DNA of 64,000 nucleotides from Pacificispira sp965223125 (GTDB lineage Bacteria; Pseudomonadota; Alphaproteobacteria; UBA8366; Aestuariispiraceae). A program made the translations under genes and the position numbers. The DNA lies in NCBI GenBank assembly GCA_965223125.1, contig OZ244984.1, forward strand, positions 1,054,001 to 1,118,000. The letters are read 5' to 3'. Under the pieces are notes generated by a model. The model was not told where the DNA came from. It did not search any database and worked only from the letters and a program-made list of their open reading frames with translations. Shown here piece by piece: positions 16,014 to 25,211 of the stretch. Position 1 is the first letter of the stretch. Each line of letters begins with the position of its first letter.

Positions 16014-18253
16014 GCAAGCCCCCGGTTCAAACCAATACCGCTGATGCGCTGACCCCCGAAGAGATGGAAGCGCTGGTCCGGAAATATGACAACGAGACGA
16101 ATTTCCGGCGGCTGGGCGGCTTTACCGGGCTGGTGATCACGGTTCTGTGCATCACGCTCAGCCTGTTCCACATCTACACGTCCGGCTTCGGCCTGCTGAA
16201 CGAGGTCATGCATCGCTCGGTGCATATGGCCTTCATCATGCCGCTGGTCTTCCTGCTGTTCCCCCGCGCGAAGGCTGAGAAGCCCGGACGCGCCTGGGGC
16301 TTCGGACTGGCCTTTGCCGCCTTCTATATCCTGCTGGGCTGGACCCTGGCCGACAGTCTGGAGGGGCAGATCCCGACCATGGCGCGCTTCGCGCTGATCG
16401 CCCTGTCCTTTGCGCTTGCCTTCACCGCCCTGCCCATCGACAGGGTGGGCGGGCACGGCAACCGCCCGGCCTTCTACGACTGGCCGTTGGCATTGGCAGG
16501 GGCCGGATTCTCACTCTATCTCATCGTCTTTTTCGATTCGATCTTCATAGAGAATGTCGGCTTCCCGCAGCCACTTGATTACATCATGGGGATGTTCGCG
16601 ATTGTCCTGGTGCTGGAGGCATCACGGCGCACGATGGGCGAAACACTGCCGGTGATCGGCGCGCTGGCGCTGCTCTACGCGATCTTCGGCCCCTATCTGC
16701 CGGGCGATCTTGCGCATCGCGGCTACAACATCATCCGTCTGGTGAACCATCTCTATCTCGGGACGGAGGGCATCTACGGTATCGCAATCGGCGTGGTGGC
16801 GACCTTCGTCTTCCATTTCGTGCTGTTCGGTGTTCTGGCGCAGAAATCAGGGCTGGGTCAGTTGTTCATCGATCTCGCCTCCATCGTTGCCGGGCGCTAC
16901 ACCGGCGGACCAGCGAAAGTGGCCGTGGTCTCCTCAGGCTTCTTCGGCATGATCTCCGGCTCTCCCATTGCCAATACAGTCACCACCGGGGCCTTCACCA
17001 TCCCGATGATGAAGGCGAAGGGATTCTCCGCCCGCTTCGCCGCCGCAACGGAGGCGTCAGCCTCCTGTGGCGGACAGGTGACGCCGCCGATCATGGGGGC
17101 AGCGGCCTTCGTGATGACCGAAATGCTGGGTGTTCCCTATAATGAATTGATCCTGATCGCCATCGTTCCGGCGGCCTTCCACTATCTCTCGACGCTGTTC
17201 ATGGTTCATCTGGAGGCAAAGCGCCTCAATCTGTCCGGCATGGATGCCGATACTATTCCAAAATTCATGGATATACTGGGGCGATCCTGGCATCTGTTCA
17301 TCCCGCTGGTGGTGATGGTCACCATGCTGCTGATGAAATATACACCCTTCCTGGCGGCCTTCTGGGGCATCATTCTCACCATCATCTGTTCATATATTCC
17401 CATGATCCTGCAAAAGCTTGGACTCGGGCGGCGCATGGACGCCTCCTCGGCCCTGACGCCGGTGAAATTGAAGGATGCGCTGGAAAGCGGCGCGCAGCAG
17501 TCGATCTCCATCACCGCCGCCTGCGCCTGCGTCGGTTTCATTCTGGGGGTGACGACACTGACCGGGATGGGGTTCAAATTCTCCGGCGCGGTAATCGACG
17601 GGGCGGCCTGGCTGGGGTCATCCCTCTCCGCCATCGACCCGATTGGCCTGATCTCTGAAAACGGCATTACCCTGTTCTTCGCCCTTATCATGGTCGCCGT
17701 CGCCTGCATCGTCATGGGTGCGGGCATTCCAACCACGCCGACCTATATCATCCTGGCGGCAATCGCGGCACCGGCTCTGCAGGATCTGGGCGTTCCCCTG
17801 CTGGCGACGCATTTCTTTGTCTTCTATTACGGGGTTCTGGCGGATATCACCCCCCCGGTCGCCCTGGCGGCCTATGCTGGGGCCGGGATTGCAAAATCCG
17901 ACCCGATGCGCACCGGCATGACCGCCTTCCGCCTGTCGATGGGCAAGGCCTTGGTGCCGATGATGTTCATCTATGCTCCGGCACTGCTGTTCATCGACTT
18001 CACCTGGTATGATTTCCTGCTGGCCATGGCATCGGGCATCCTGTCCATCGTCGCCCTGTCCGTCGCCTATATCGGCTATTTCAAGCACAAGGTCGCCGGG
18101 TGGGAGAAGGTGGTGCTGACGCTGGCCGGACTGGTCCTCGTCTCGCACAGTCTGTGGGCGATCATTCCCGCAGCCACTCTGGTCCTGGGCCTGCTCTGGC
18201 GCAATTCCCTGCTGGCCAAAGCCCAGAGCGTCAGGATGGCCCAATCCGGGTGA
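16010..18253 (+). CDS. TRAP transporter fused permease (DctQ-DctM fusion, TAXI type)
   Basis: This 747-residue polytopic membrane protein joins a DctQ-like N-terminal half to a DctM-like C-terminal half. Family blocks include SSGFFGMISGSPIANTVTTG, ASASCGGQVTPPIMGAAAFV, CIVMGAGIPTTPTYIILAA and FYYGVLADITPPVALAAYAG. It forms the sodium-driven channel for ligand brought by the TAXI protein. Its final codons overlap the end of the convergent DmdA-like gene by 23 bases, so the two transcripts are antisense at their ends. Confidence 0.94.
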   Translation: MSKPPVQTNTADALTPEEMEALVRKYDNETNFRRLGGFTGLVITVLCITLSLFHIYTSGFGLLNEVMHRSVHMAFIMPLVFLLFPRAKAEKPGRAWGFGLAFAAFYILLGWTLADSLEGQIPTMARFALIALSFALAFTALPIDRVGGHGNRPAFYDWPLALAGAGFSLYLIVFFDSIFIENVGFPQPLDYIMGMFAIVLVLEASRRTMGETLPVIGALALLYAIFGPYLPGDLAHRGYNIIRLVNHLYLGTEGIYGIAIGVVATFVFHFVLFGVLAQKSGLGQLFIDLASIVAGRYTGGPAKVAVVSSGFFGMISGSPIANTVTTGAFTIPMMKAKGFSARFAAATEASASCGGQVTPPIMGAAAFVMTEMLGVPYNELILIAIVPAAFHYLSTLFMVHLEAKRLNLSGMDADTIPKFMDILGRSWHLFIPLVVMVTMLLMKYTPFLAAFWGIILTIICSYIPMILQKLGLGRRMDASSALTPVKLKDALESGAQQSISITAACACVGFILGVTTLTGMGFKFSGAVIDGAAWLGSSLSAIDPIGLISENGITLFFALIMVAVACIVMGAGIPTTPTYIILAAIAAPALQDLGVPLLATHFFVFYYGVLADITPPVALAAYAGAGIAKSDPMRTGMTAFRLSMGKALVPMMFIYAPALLFIDFTWYDFLLAMASGILSIVALSVAYIGYFKHKVAGWEKVVLTLAGLVLVSHSLWAIIPAATLVLGLLWRNSLLAKAQSVRMAQSG

Positions 18254-19361
18254 ATGGCAGTTCGGCAATCGACACCGGATTAACTGTTTCACCCATCCGC
18301 ACCGACAGCGGACGGCCTGAATCAAGAGCCAAGACATCGACAAGGCCGTGACCTATAGTCCGGCCAAGCTTGGGCGAATGACAGTGTTCCCAGAGGAGAC
18401 CGACAGGATCGCCATCGGCCTCTATAAGATGTGGGCCGGTGTCAGCAACCGCCGCGCCATCGATCAGAAGGCCGACCCGCCTGCGCCTCTGCCCGGCTGC
18501 ATGACGGCGCTGCAAGGCGGATTTGCCGATGAAATCATCCGACCGGTCAAGGTGGACAAAGCCGCCAAGCCCCAGTTCGAACGGGTCTGCCGGTCGCTCC
18601 TGCAACCGGGCATCGGCCCCATAGGATAGCAATCCGCTTTCGATCCGCTCCCAATCATTCGGCGCACCGGGGATGATGCCATGGGCCTGCCCCGCTGCCT
18701 TGACGGCAGCCCAGAGAGTGCCGCCCTGTGCCGGATCCAGAAGATAGAGCTCTACACCGCCCTGCTTTGACCAACCCGCACGCATGACCAGCAATTTTAC
18801 ATCACCACAAACGGCTTCACGGAATTCGAACCGGCCCAGTTCCAAAACCCAATCGCCCAGCAGGTCCGCCGCGACCCGCATCGCCTTCGGCCCCTGGATC
18901 GCCAGCGGTGCCGCCTGTGCCTCGAAGACCGCAACATCCAGGCTGCGTTCCGCCGCGACAGCCTTCGCCCAAAGCTCGATATCGCTGTCGGCGATGGACA
19001 GCCAGTAACGGGTTTCCGAGAGTTTCAGCATGACCGGATCGTTGATCAACCAGCCATCGTGATCACAGATCGGAATATAGCGCCCACGCCCGGCGGCAAG
19101 ACCACCCATGTCGCGCGGCGTGAGAAGGCTGATGAGACGTCCGGCATCCGGTCCGGTCAGTTCCACCTGCCGCTGAGCGGCCACGTCCCACATCACGACA
19201 CCATCGATCAGGCGCGCATATTCCGCCTCCGGATCGCCGAACCCGCTGGGGATCAGCATGTGGTTATACACGGAAAATCCGGTGACCCCATCGGCAACGG
19301 TCGCATCGAAATAGGGCGACCGTCGCAGGTTCGGCCCGACGGAAATTTGAAACGCGGTCAT
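18231..19361 (-). CDS. DmdA-like tetrahydrofolate-dependent demethylase (GcvT superfamily)
   Basis: This 376-residue protein matches the DMSP demethylase branch of the glycine-cleavage T-protein family: YNHMLIPSGFGDPEAEYARL, MWDVAAQRQVELTGPDA, YWLSIADSDIELWAKAVA, APLAIQGPKA and MRAGWSKQGGVELYL. DmdA moves a methyl group from dimethylsulfoniopropionate to tetrahydrofolate. Several related clades act on other methylated compounds, so DMSP is only the best guess. It faces the TAXI TRAP operon tail to tail, which suggests that the transporter may import its substrate. Confidence 0.82.
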   Translation of the reverse strand: MTAFQISVGPNLRRSPYFDATVADGVTGFSVYNHMLIPSGFGDPEAEYARLIDGVVMWDVAAQRQVELTGPDAGRLISLLTPRDMGGLAAGRGRYIPICDHDGWLINDPVMLKLSETRYWLSIADSDIELWAKAVAAERSLDVAVFEAQAAPLAIQGPKAMRVAADLLGDWVLELGRFEFREAVCGDVKLLVMRAGWSKQGGVELYLLDPAQGGTLWAAVKAAGQAHGIIPGAPNDWERIESGLLSYGADARLQERPADPFELGLGGFVHLDRSDDFIGKSALQRRHAAGQRRRRVGLLIDGAAVADTGPHLIEADGDPVGLLWEHCHSPKLGRTIGHGLVDVLALDSGRPLSVRMGETVNPVSIAELPFTRIGPS

Positions 19362-19584
19362 GATGTGGACTCCCTGCCGAAAACGATTGCCGATCCGCTT
19401 ATCACATCGCCCGGACCGGGTCGAACGGGAAGCATCGGTCTGCTCGTTTCAGGGAGCGCTGATCAAACCGGATGCATGCCGAAGGGTAAAGAACCGTCGC
19501 GGCCATCCGATCCGGCAGGGACCGGGGGGCGGATGAAAGGGGGCATGCCGCGACGGTGTCTCTTACCGGAGGAATTCCGGTTGT

Positions 19585-19830
19585 TCAGCAGGGGTTCAGG
19601 GCGGGACGGGCTGACAGGGTCGGAAGGCGCAGCATCACACGCAATGCCAGTCCGGCAACAAAAAACTGCGACAGGCTTCGAAAAGCTGCGTAGAATGCCG
19701 CGCTTCGGGCCTGGGCGGCGCGGGTCAGGCCCGCCTGGATTTCAGCCTCGCTGGGATATCGCCCGAAGATGTCTGAGCGGGAAGCCGTCTCAGGCTGGGA
19801 AATCGTGTTTGCCTGGGGGATCGTCATCAT
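19585..19830 (-). CDS. Small hypothetical protein
   Basis: This 81-residue ORF starts at two consecutive ATGs behind CGAGGATGCAATC, a fair ribosome site. The middle reads YPSEAEIQAGLTRAAQARSA followed by AFYAAFRSL, a short amphipathic helix of the sort seen in small alphaproteobacterial proteins of the RSP_7527/DUF1127-like kind; the match is by eye and weak. The last third is more hydrophobic. It is on the same strand as the DmdA-like gene but 223 bases upstream of it, and divergent from the LysR gene. Function unknown. Confidence 0.45.
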   Translation of the reverse strand: MMTIPQANTISQPETASRSDIFGRYPSEAEIQAGLTRAAQARSAAFYAAFRSLSQFFVAGLALRVMLRLPTLSARPALNPC

Positions 19831-20115
19831 GATTGCATCCTCGTTCAGGCCCCGTCCCCTGCCATGGCGGTTGTCGCCAGGATGTGGACGGGTGGTGTAT
19901 CGAATGGCGTCTGTGCCGCCGATGCACGAAACTTAACAATTGCAAGGTGGTTTGATAATCTGGAGAATGATCCAATAATATGTGCTTTGGTGGAATAAAT
20001 ATCGCTTTCAATGATGATATACCGCCTATAAAAAGCACAAATAACAGAACGAAGGCCGTTGACCTTATCCATTTTGGCGGAAAGGTCCGGCTTTTGCGGG
20101 GAGCATTGGAAGCAA

Positions 20116-21030
20116 ATGGACAGAGCCGGTGAAATGGCCGTCTTCACCAAAGTGGTGGAGGAAGGCAGCTTTTCGAGTGCGGCGCGGGCGCTGAAACTGA
20201 CCCCGTCCGCGGTCAGCAAGCAGATCGGTCGGCTGGAAGACCGGTTGGGGGTGCGGCTTCTGAACCGAACCACCCGCCAGCTATCGGCGACGGAGGAAGG
20301 GGATGCGTTCTATCAGCGCTGCACTCGGATCCTGACCGACATGGAAGAGGCGGAACTGTCGGTCAGTCAGCGGCATTCCTCCCCGCGCGGTACACTGCGG
20401 GTCAATTGCGGGGTCGCCTTCGGCAAGCACCAGATCAGTCCGCTGATCCCGGAATTCCTCTCCCGCTATCCGGAAGTCAATGTCGAGATGACTCTGACCG
20501 ACGCGCTCTCCGATCTGGTGGAGGAAGGTCAGGACGTGGCGATCCGCTTCGGCAAGCTGCAGGATTCCTCCATGGTGGCCCGGCAGTTGGCGGTCAGCCG
20601 CAGGGCCATCTGCTGCTCTCCCGACTATCTGAAACAGCATGGCGAGCCGCAGACCCCGGCGGAACTCACCCAGCACAACCGGCTTGCCTTCTCAACCGCG
20701 ATCCATTTGAACGAATGGGTCTTCAAACTGCCCGACGGGGCAGATTTCCCGGTCAAGGCGGAAGGGAATTTCACCGCCAATAACGGCGAGACGATCCATG
20801 AGATGGTTCTGGCCGGGCTTGGCATCGCCCGGCTGGCGGAATTCCTTGTTTCACCGGAGGTGCAGGAAGGGAAGCTCGTCCGCATCCTGACCCCGTTCTA
20901 TCGTGATATCGAAGTGCCGATCAACGCGGTCTATCCAACACGCAGGCACCTGTCGCCCAAGGTCCGGGCCTTCGTCGATTTTCTGGTGGAAAAATTCAAC
21001 CCCGTCCCGCCATGGGAAGCGGAAGGCTGA
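20116..21030 (+). CDS. LysR-family transcriptional regulator
   Basis: This 304-residue protein begins with a LysR winged helix-turn-helix (MAVFTKVVEEGSFSSAARAL, LTPSAVSKQIGRLEDRLGV, RLLNRTTR) and continues with a two-lobed effector domain (about residues 90-295). The closest type is the LysR group that controls small oxidoreductases and detoxification genes. The ATG at 20116 is preferred over 20059 because GGAAGC precedes it and homologues start at this point. The target is not obvious; it is divergent from the small ORF at 19585-19830 with about 285 bases between. Confidence 0.9.
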   Translation: MDRAGEMAVFTKVVEEGSFSSAARALKLTPSAVSKQIGRLEDRLGVRLLNRTTRQLSATEEGDAFYQRCTRILTDMEEAELSVSQRHSSPRGTLRVNCGVAFGKHQISPLIPEFLSRYPEVNVEMTLTDALSDLVEEGQDVAIRFGKLQDSSMVARQLAVSRRAICCSPDYLKQHGEPQTPAELTQHNRLAFSTAIHLNEWVFKLPDGADFPVKAEGNFTANNGETIHEMVLAGLGIARLAEFLVSPEVQEGKLVRILTPFYRDIEVPINAVYPTRRHLSPKVRAFVDFLVEKFNPVPPWEAEG

Positions 21031-21162
21031 CCCGGAACGCACGGGACAGGGTTGGAGTTAGGATGGGATAGAAGGGTCGGCAAGGAAATCTGGCCCTGCA
21101 TCAACACTTCACCGCCCCGAAAGGCGATAAGGGGATTTATTCATCCGGCAGTCGATCCCACA

Positions 21163-21176
21163 TTGACCTGGATCAA
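21163..21176. promoter_or_regulatory. Orphan FNR/FixK-like box
   Basis: TTGACCTGGATCAA matches the FNR/FixK dyad TTGAT-N4-ATCAA at all but one base, a form common in alphaproteobacteria. No annotated gene starts close by: the LysR gene ends 133 bases to the left and the glucosaminidase gene ends at 21235 on the other strand. A good ribosome site (AAGGAGGCGGC) and ATG do follow at 21220, but that frame lies antisense to the glucosaminidase. Confidence 0.45.
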
Positions 21177-21234
21177 ACCCCAAACAAATTAAGGATATGG
21201 GAAGGCGGAAGGAGGCGGCATGCCCTTCCCCTGG

Positions 21235-22353
21235 TCACGCCTCCGAATTGCGCAGGGTGGCATGATCCAGGGCGCGCAGGTCGTTCGCGGCAATGATGTC
21301 TCGCACCAGATCGATATAATCACGCCCCTTTTCGGAATAGGCCTCCAGCCCCTCGGCGAGCACATGACCATCCGGCATTCTGCCCTCGCTGCGCATCGTG
21401 GCACGAATATCACGCATATGGCGATAGGCCCGATGGGTATTCAGATTGCGGATATAGGAGGTGACCGCCTCCAGCGGTGATTCGAAGGCGCGGATCTTGT
21501 GGTTCATGCCATCCTGCCGATCCTCCGGTATCAGTCCCTTGGCGGCCTCTCCCCAGACCCATTGCCCGAACAATGCATTGCCTTCCCGCGCGAAGCGCGA
21601 GGTTCCCCAGCCGCTTTCTATCGCGGCCTGGGCAAGAGCCAGCGAAGGTGGAACAATGTCGACCCGCCGCAGCAGCAATTCCCAATCCCCTGGTTCAACG
21701 CGATAGGTCGTGAACTGTCCGGACAGCCATGCGTCATCTCGATTCGACAGACTGTCTCCGCCATTCAGCCTGTCCCGCAGGTCCTGAATGCGATGCCGGT
21801 CGGCCTCCAGTTGTTCATTGGCCAGCAGGACCAGAGGCAGCACCATCCTCAGAAAGACCGCCTTGCGCCGATCAACATCGACGATCCCGTCGAGATCGCC
21901 AGGCACGGCAGCAGCGGTGATCCGGGGAACCGGTTCTCGCCGATCCCGTATATCGCCCAAACGATAGTTCAGGGCATCGAATTCCCCCTCCAGCGCCGCC
22001 ACGGTGAAGCCATTGGCAGACAGAGAGGATCGATCACCATACCCTTGCGATGCTCCGGAATGACCGCCGGATATATCATCTAAATCCCGATCTGTTTCCG
22101 TCGCGTCGGATTTCCCTGACGGCACGCCCGTGCCAGTCGGCAGCATGGAAAGTGAGATGCGCGCAGATGGCCGAGTATCGGTGTCCAGACGATCACTGCG
22201 CAGGAAACCGGTCAGCGTGCCAGGATCCTGCAACGTCGAAAGCGCGACCATCGCCCCGATACCCGCCGCGAATCCAAGCGCAAAAAGCGGTATCCAGCTT
22301 TCGCCAGATCGCTCCGCTACCTCGCTGCGTCGTGTCACTGTCGCATCCGTCAT
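21235..22353 (-). CDS. Bax-like glucosaminidase-domain membrane protein
   Basis: This 372-residue protein has a single N-terminal membrane helix (SWIPLFALGFAAGIGAMVAL), a long variable linker (about residues 55-205) and a C-terminal mannosyl-glycoprotein endo-beta-N-acetylglucosaminidase-like domain (about 215-365). The catalytic Glu lies in LALAQAAIESGWGTSRFARE, with FGQWVW and AVTSYIRNLNTH. Such enzymes cut peptidoglycan glycan strands in the periplasm. The ATG at 22353 is preferred over 22431 because AAGGATGCAGTG precedes it. It is monocistronic as far as can be seen. Confidence 0.82.
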   Translation of the reverse strand: MTDATVTRRSEVAERSGESWIPLFALGFAAGIGAMVALSTLQDPGTLTGFLRSDRLDTDTRPSARISLSMLPTGTGVPSGKSDATETDRDLDDISGGHSGASQGYGDRSSLSANGFTVAALEGEFDALNYRLGDIRDRREPVPRITAAAVPGDLDGIVDVDRRKAVFLRMVLPLVLLANEQLEADRHRIQDLRDRLNGGDSLSNRDDAWLSGQFTTYRVEPGDWELLLRRVDIVPPSLALAQAAIESGWGTSRFAREGNALFGQWVWGEAAKGLIPEDRQDGMNHKIRAFESPLEAVTSYIRNLNTHRAYRHMRDIRATMRSEGRMPDGHVLAEGLEAYSEKGRDYIDLVRDIIAANDLRALDHATLRNSEA

Positions 22354-22544
22354 CACTGCATCCTTGCTTTCCCGTCGAGATCCCGCTTCGGGACCCGTCG
22401 AAAACGAAAAAGTCCGGCCATTGCGATGCAAGTCGCAGGGTCGGGGAGCCAGGGTTTACCAAAAAATGGGAAATCAGTCTGAAGAATAGGACGACCGGTT
22501 CCCGTACCGTACCGAACAGAATGGACGATTCGCGGCAGTAAGGA

Positions 22545-23126
22545 TCAGGCTGTTGCACGCACTTCAGTAACTTCGGGAATGTAGTGCCGAAGCATGTTCT
22601 CAATCCCCATCTTCAGCGTTGCTGTCGAACTGGGGCAACCGGCGCAGGCACCGCGCATGGTCAGGAAAACCACCCCTTGCTTGAACCCATGGAAGACAAT
22701 ATCGCCGCCATCCTGGGCGACGGCGGGACGAACCCGGGTCTCCAGCAATTCCCGGATCTGGCCGACAATGGCCTCATCCTCGGGATCATAGGTGGCCTCG
22801 GCAGCTTCGGCACCGGATGCCGGGGCACCGGCCCCCGCACTCAGCACCGCGCGTCCGGCGGTGAAATGCTGCATGATGACGCCCAGAATGGATGGCTTCA
22901 TGACATACCATTCGCGGGAATCCTCCTTGCTGACAGAAATGAAGTCGCTGCCCAGGAATACAGAGGTCACACCCTCGACCTCGAACAGCGCGCTGGCCAG
23001 AGGGGAATTTCCCTCCGCCGCATCGGCATTCGGAAAATCGACCGGGTCGCTGCCTTCCAGAACCGCGCGGCCCGGCAGAAACTTCAGGGTTGCCGGATTA
23101 GGGGTCTGTTCCGTCTGAATGAACAT
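22545..23126 (-). CDS. nfuA: NifU-family iron-sulfur scaffold/carrier protein (NfuA-like)
   Basis: This 193-residue protein has the N-terminal Nfu domain (MFIQTEQTPNPATLKFLPGR) typical of alphaproteobacterial and mitochondrial NFU1, then an Ala/Gly-rich linker, then the C-terminal NifU domain with the cluster-binding CAGC pair in GACAGCPSSTATLKMGIE. It carries a [4Fe-4S] cluster to apo-proteins such as aconitase and lipoyl synthase. Length and order are normal for the family. Confidence 0.93.
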   Translation of the reverse strand: MFIQTEQTPNPATLKFLPGRAVLEGSDPVDFPNADAAEGNSPLASALFEVEGVTSVFLGSDFISVSKEDSREWYVMKPSILGVIMQHFTAGRAVLSAGAGAPASGAEAAEATYDPEDEAIVGQIRELLETRVRPAVAQDGGDIVFHGFKQGVVFLTMRGACAGCPSSTATLKMGIENMLRHYIPEVTEVRATA

Positions 23127-23266
23127 TGCTGTTTCCCACTCTCATCTGAACCGTGCGCCGTCTATCCCAAACCGTGTTCGGGACAGGCGCGGATGGCCGT
23201 ATCGCCACTCATCATTACTGGTGCATAGATGGCTTTTAATGGCCCTGCGTCAAGTCCCAAGGCCGA

Positions 23267-23779
23267 TCAGGTCAGCTTGTCCACATCCGCTTCGGACAAT
23301 GATCCGGGGACAATCGTCAATGGCACACGAAGCCGTGACCCACCCTGTTTCATCATATAGCTGATGATCGGGCCCGGCCCTTCGCTGTCGGTGCTGGCAG
23401 CCAGAACGACGATGGAAATCGTCGGATCTTCGTCCAGCAGTTTCAGCAGTTCCTCTCCCCGTTTGCCCTCGCGTACGACCAGGATCGGCATGCTGCCTGA
23501 AATCTCCCTCGCCCGGCTGGACAGGTCGCTCAACCGCGCCTCCGCTTCCTCCCGCCGCTCGTGCTGGATCAGTTCCCCGACACCCAGCCAATGGTGGAAC
23601 TCGGCTGGTTCCTGCACATAGAGCAAGGCGACACGCCCCCCGGTATTCCGCGCCCGCAAGCAGGCAAACCGCATGGCGATCTGCATCTCATCACTATCAT
23701 CGACAACGACAAGGAAGACCCGCTGATGATCGGTTACCGGGTCTTCCTGCGGTCTGTCCTGATCCGCGTTCTCGGCCAT
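23267..23779 (-). CDS. Universal stress protein family protein
   Basis: This 170-residue single-domain Usp begins after a 17-residue acidic arm with RVFLVVVDDSDEMQIAMRFA. It lacks the G-x2-G-x9-G-S nucleotide motif at the C terminus (the region reads STDSEGPGPIISYMMKQGG), so it is probably of the non-ATP-binding kind. This group is common next to nfuA and tsaB-type genes in alphaproteobacteria. Role: general stress response, not more precisely known. The nfuA gene begins 140 bases downstream on the same strand. Confidence 0.82.
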   Translation of the reverse strand: MAENADQDRPQEDPVTDHQRVFLVVVDDSDEMQIAMRFACLRARNTGGRVALLYVQEPAEFHHWLGVGELIQHERREEAEARLSDLSSRAREISGSMPILVVREGKRGEELLKLLDEDPTISIVVLAASTDSEGPGPIISYMMKQGGSRLRVPLTIVPGSLSEADVDKLT

Positions 23780-23839
23780 CGTATCCCCTGCCTGTCCTGT
23801 TCTTTTCCCGCAATCCTAACACTACAAATAAGGAAGCGG

Positions 23840-25180
23840 TCAGGAATTTTCGAGAAGGATCCGCCCGGCAAGATAAAGCGAGCCGCAGATCAGCAGACGC
23901 GCCGGGGACATTCCAGTGGAAAGCCGCTCAACCGCCTGTTGGATGGAGGCGGCGAAAACCGGTTCCGAAAGGCCCGCAGCGCATGCCATCCCGGTCAGGT
24001 CCGCAGCGGAAAAACTGTTTTCCTCCCCCGGAATGGCAACCGCCTGGAACCCGGCGACATGGGGGGCCAGCGGACGCAGGAAATCGACCGCCGCCTTACT
24101 GTTCATCATGCCGCAGACAATATGCAGCGGGGACGGATTACGCCGGTTCCAGCAGCCCAGTTCCTCAGCCAGGACCAGACCGGCTGCAGCATTGTGACCG
24201 CCATCCAGTATGACTTCCCAATCCGGTAGGGCCTGTTTGATCCACCCCCTAGTGAGGGTCTGCAGCCGCGCGGGCCATTCGATTGCCTGCAACCCTGTCC
24301 GAAGCGCCGCATCCGGAATGTCGATCCCCTGATCGCGCAGGACCAGAGCGGCGGCAATGGCGGTCGCAGCATTCGCGTTCTGATGCCGACCGGGCAAGTT
24401 CGGCGCAGGCAGATCACCGGACCATGCCGCACTTTCAAAACGGAAACCACCCGCCGCCAGATCCTCGACCTGCCATTCCAGCCCGTGGCGGAGCAGCGGC
24501 GCGGCGACGCCATCGCCATAATCTGAAATGGTTTTCAGGGCCTCCGGCTCCTGCGGGCCGATAATGCTGGGCGTATGGAATTTCTGGATCGCGGCCTTTT
24601 CCCCCGCAATCGCGGTCAGGGTATCCCCAAGGAACTGGATATGGTCCATCGAAACCGGCGTGATCACCGTTGCCGCGGGCCGATCCACGACATTGGTCGA
24701 ATCCAGCCGTCCACCCAGTCCTGTTTCCAGCAGCAGCAGATCGGCAGGCGTCTCGGAAAAGGCCTTGAAAGCGGCACAGGTGGTGATTTCGAAGAATGTG
24801 ATCGGGCGGTTTTCATTGACCCGCTCGCACTCGGCCAGCAATTCGGCCAGGTGGTCCTCGGCGATCAATCCTCCGGCAAGTCGGATGCGCTCATGAAAGC
24901 GGGAGAGATGCGGCGAGGTATAGACATGAACATGCAGGCCAGCCGCCTCCGCCATCGCGCGCAGGGCGGCAATGGTTGATCCCTTGCCGTTGGTGCCTGC
25001 GACATGCACCACCGGCGGCAGTCGGTCCTGCGGCCGGCCCAGCCGGTCCAGCAGATCCACTGTCCGACCCAACGACAGGTCGATGACCTTCGGGTGCAGG
25101 TGCATCAGCCGCGCCAGGATCAGATCGCTGTCGGCGGTCGAAGGGGGATTGGAGGGAACGATACCCGGAGATGCGGTCAT
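23840..25180 (-). CDS. folC: Dihydrofolate synthase / folylpolyglutamate synthase
   Basis: This 446-residue bifunctional enzyme adds glutamate to dihydropteroate and then to folates, using ATP. It has the P-loop VVHVAGTNGKGS, the folC signature in VITPVSMDHIQFLGDTL, the segment ALLLETGLGGRLDSTN-like LLLETGLGGRLDSTN, and ILDGGHNAAAG in the C-terminal domain. ATG at 25180 is preferred to 25300: it has CGGAG upstream and lies just after accD. It closes the trpB-trpA-accD-folC cluster and its product serves the folate-dependent enzymes in the cell. Confidence 0.94.
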   Translation of the reverse strand: MTASPGIVPSNPPSTADSDLILARLMHLHPKVIDLSLGRTVDLLDRLGRPQDRLPPVVHVAGTNGKGSTIAALRAMAEAAGLHVHVYTSPHLSRFHERIRLAGGLIAEDHLAELLAECERVNENRPITFFEITTCAAFKAFSETPADLLLLETGLGGRLDSTNVVDRPAATVITPVSMDHIQFLGDTLTAIAGEKAAIQKFHTPSIIGPQEPEALKTISDYGDGVAAPLLRHGLEWQVEDLAAGGFRFESAAWSGDLPAPNLPGRHQNANAATAIAAALVLRDQGIDIPDAALRTGLQAIEWPARLQTLTRGWIKQALPDWEVILDGGHNAAAGLVLAEELGCWNRRNPSPLHIVCGMMNSKAAVDFLRPLAPHVAGFQAVAIPGEENSFSAADLTGMACAAGLSEPVFAASIQQAVERLSTGMSPARLLICGSLYLAGRILLENS

Positions 25181-25211
25181 GGCTCCGCGCCGACTTGGAG
25201 GGGAATGGAAT

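Noticed and set aside
21220..21480. Plus-strand ORF after the orphan FNR box
   Set aside because: The ribosome site is good but the frame is wholly antisense to the conserved end of the glucosaminidase gene, with no recognisable domain; kept only as a transcript hypothesis.
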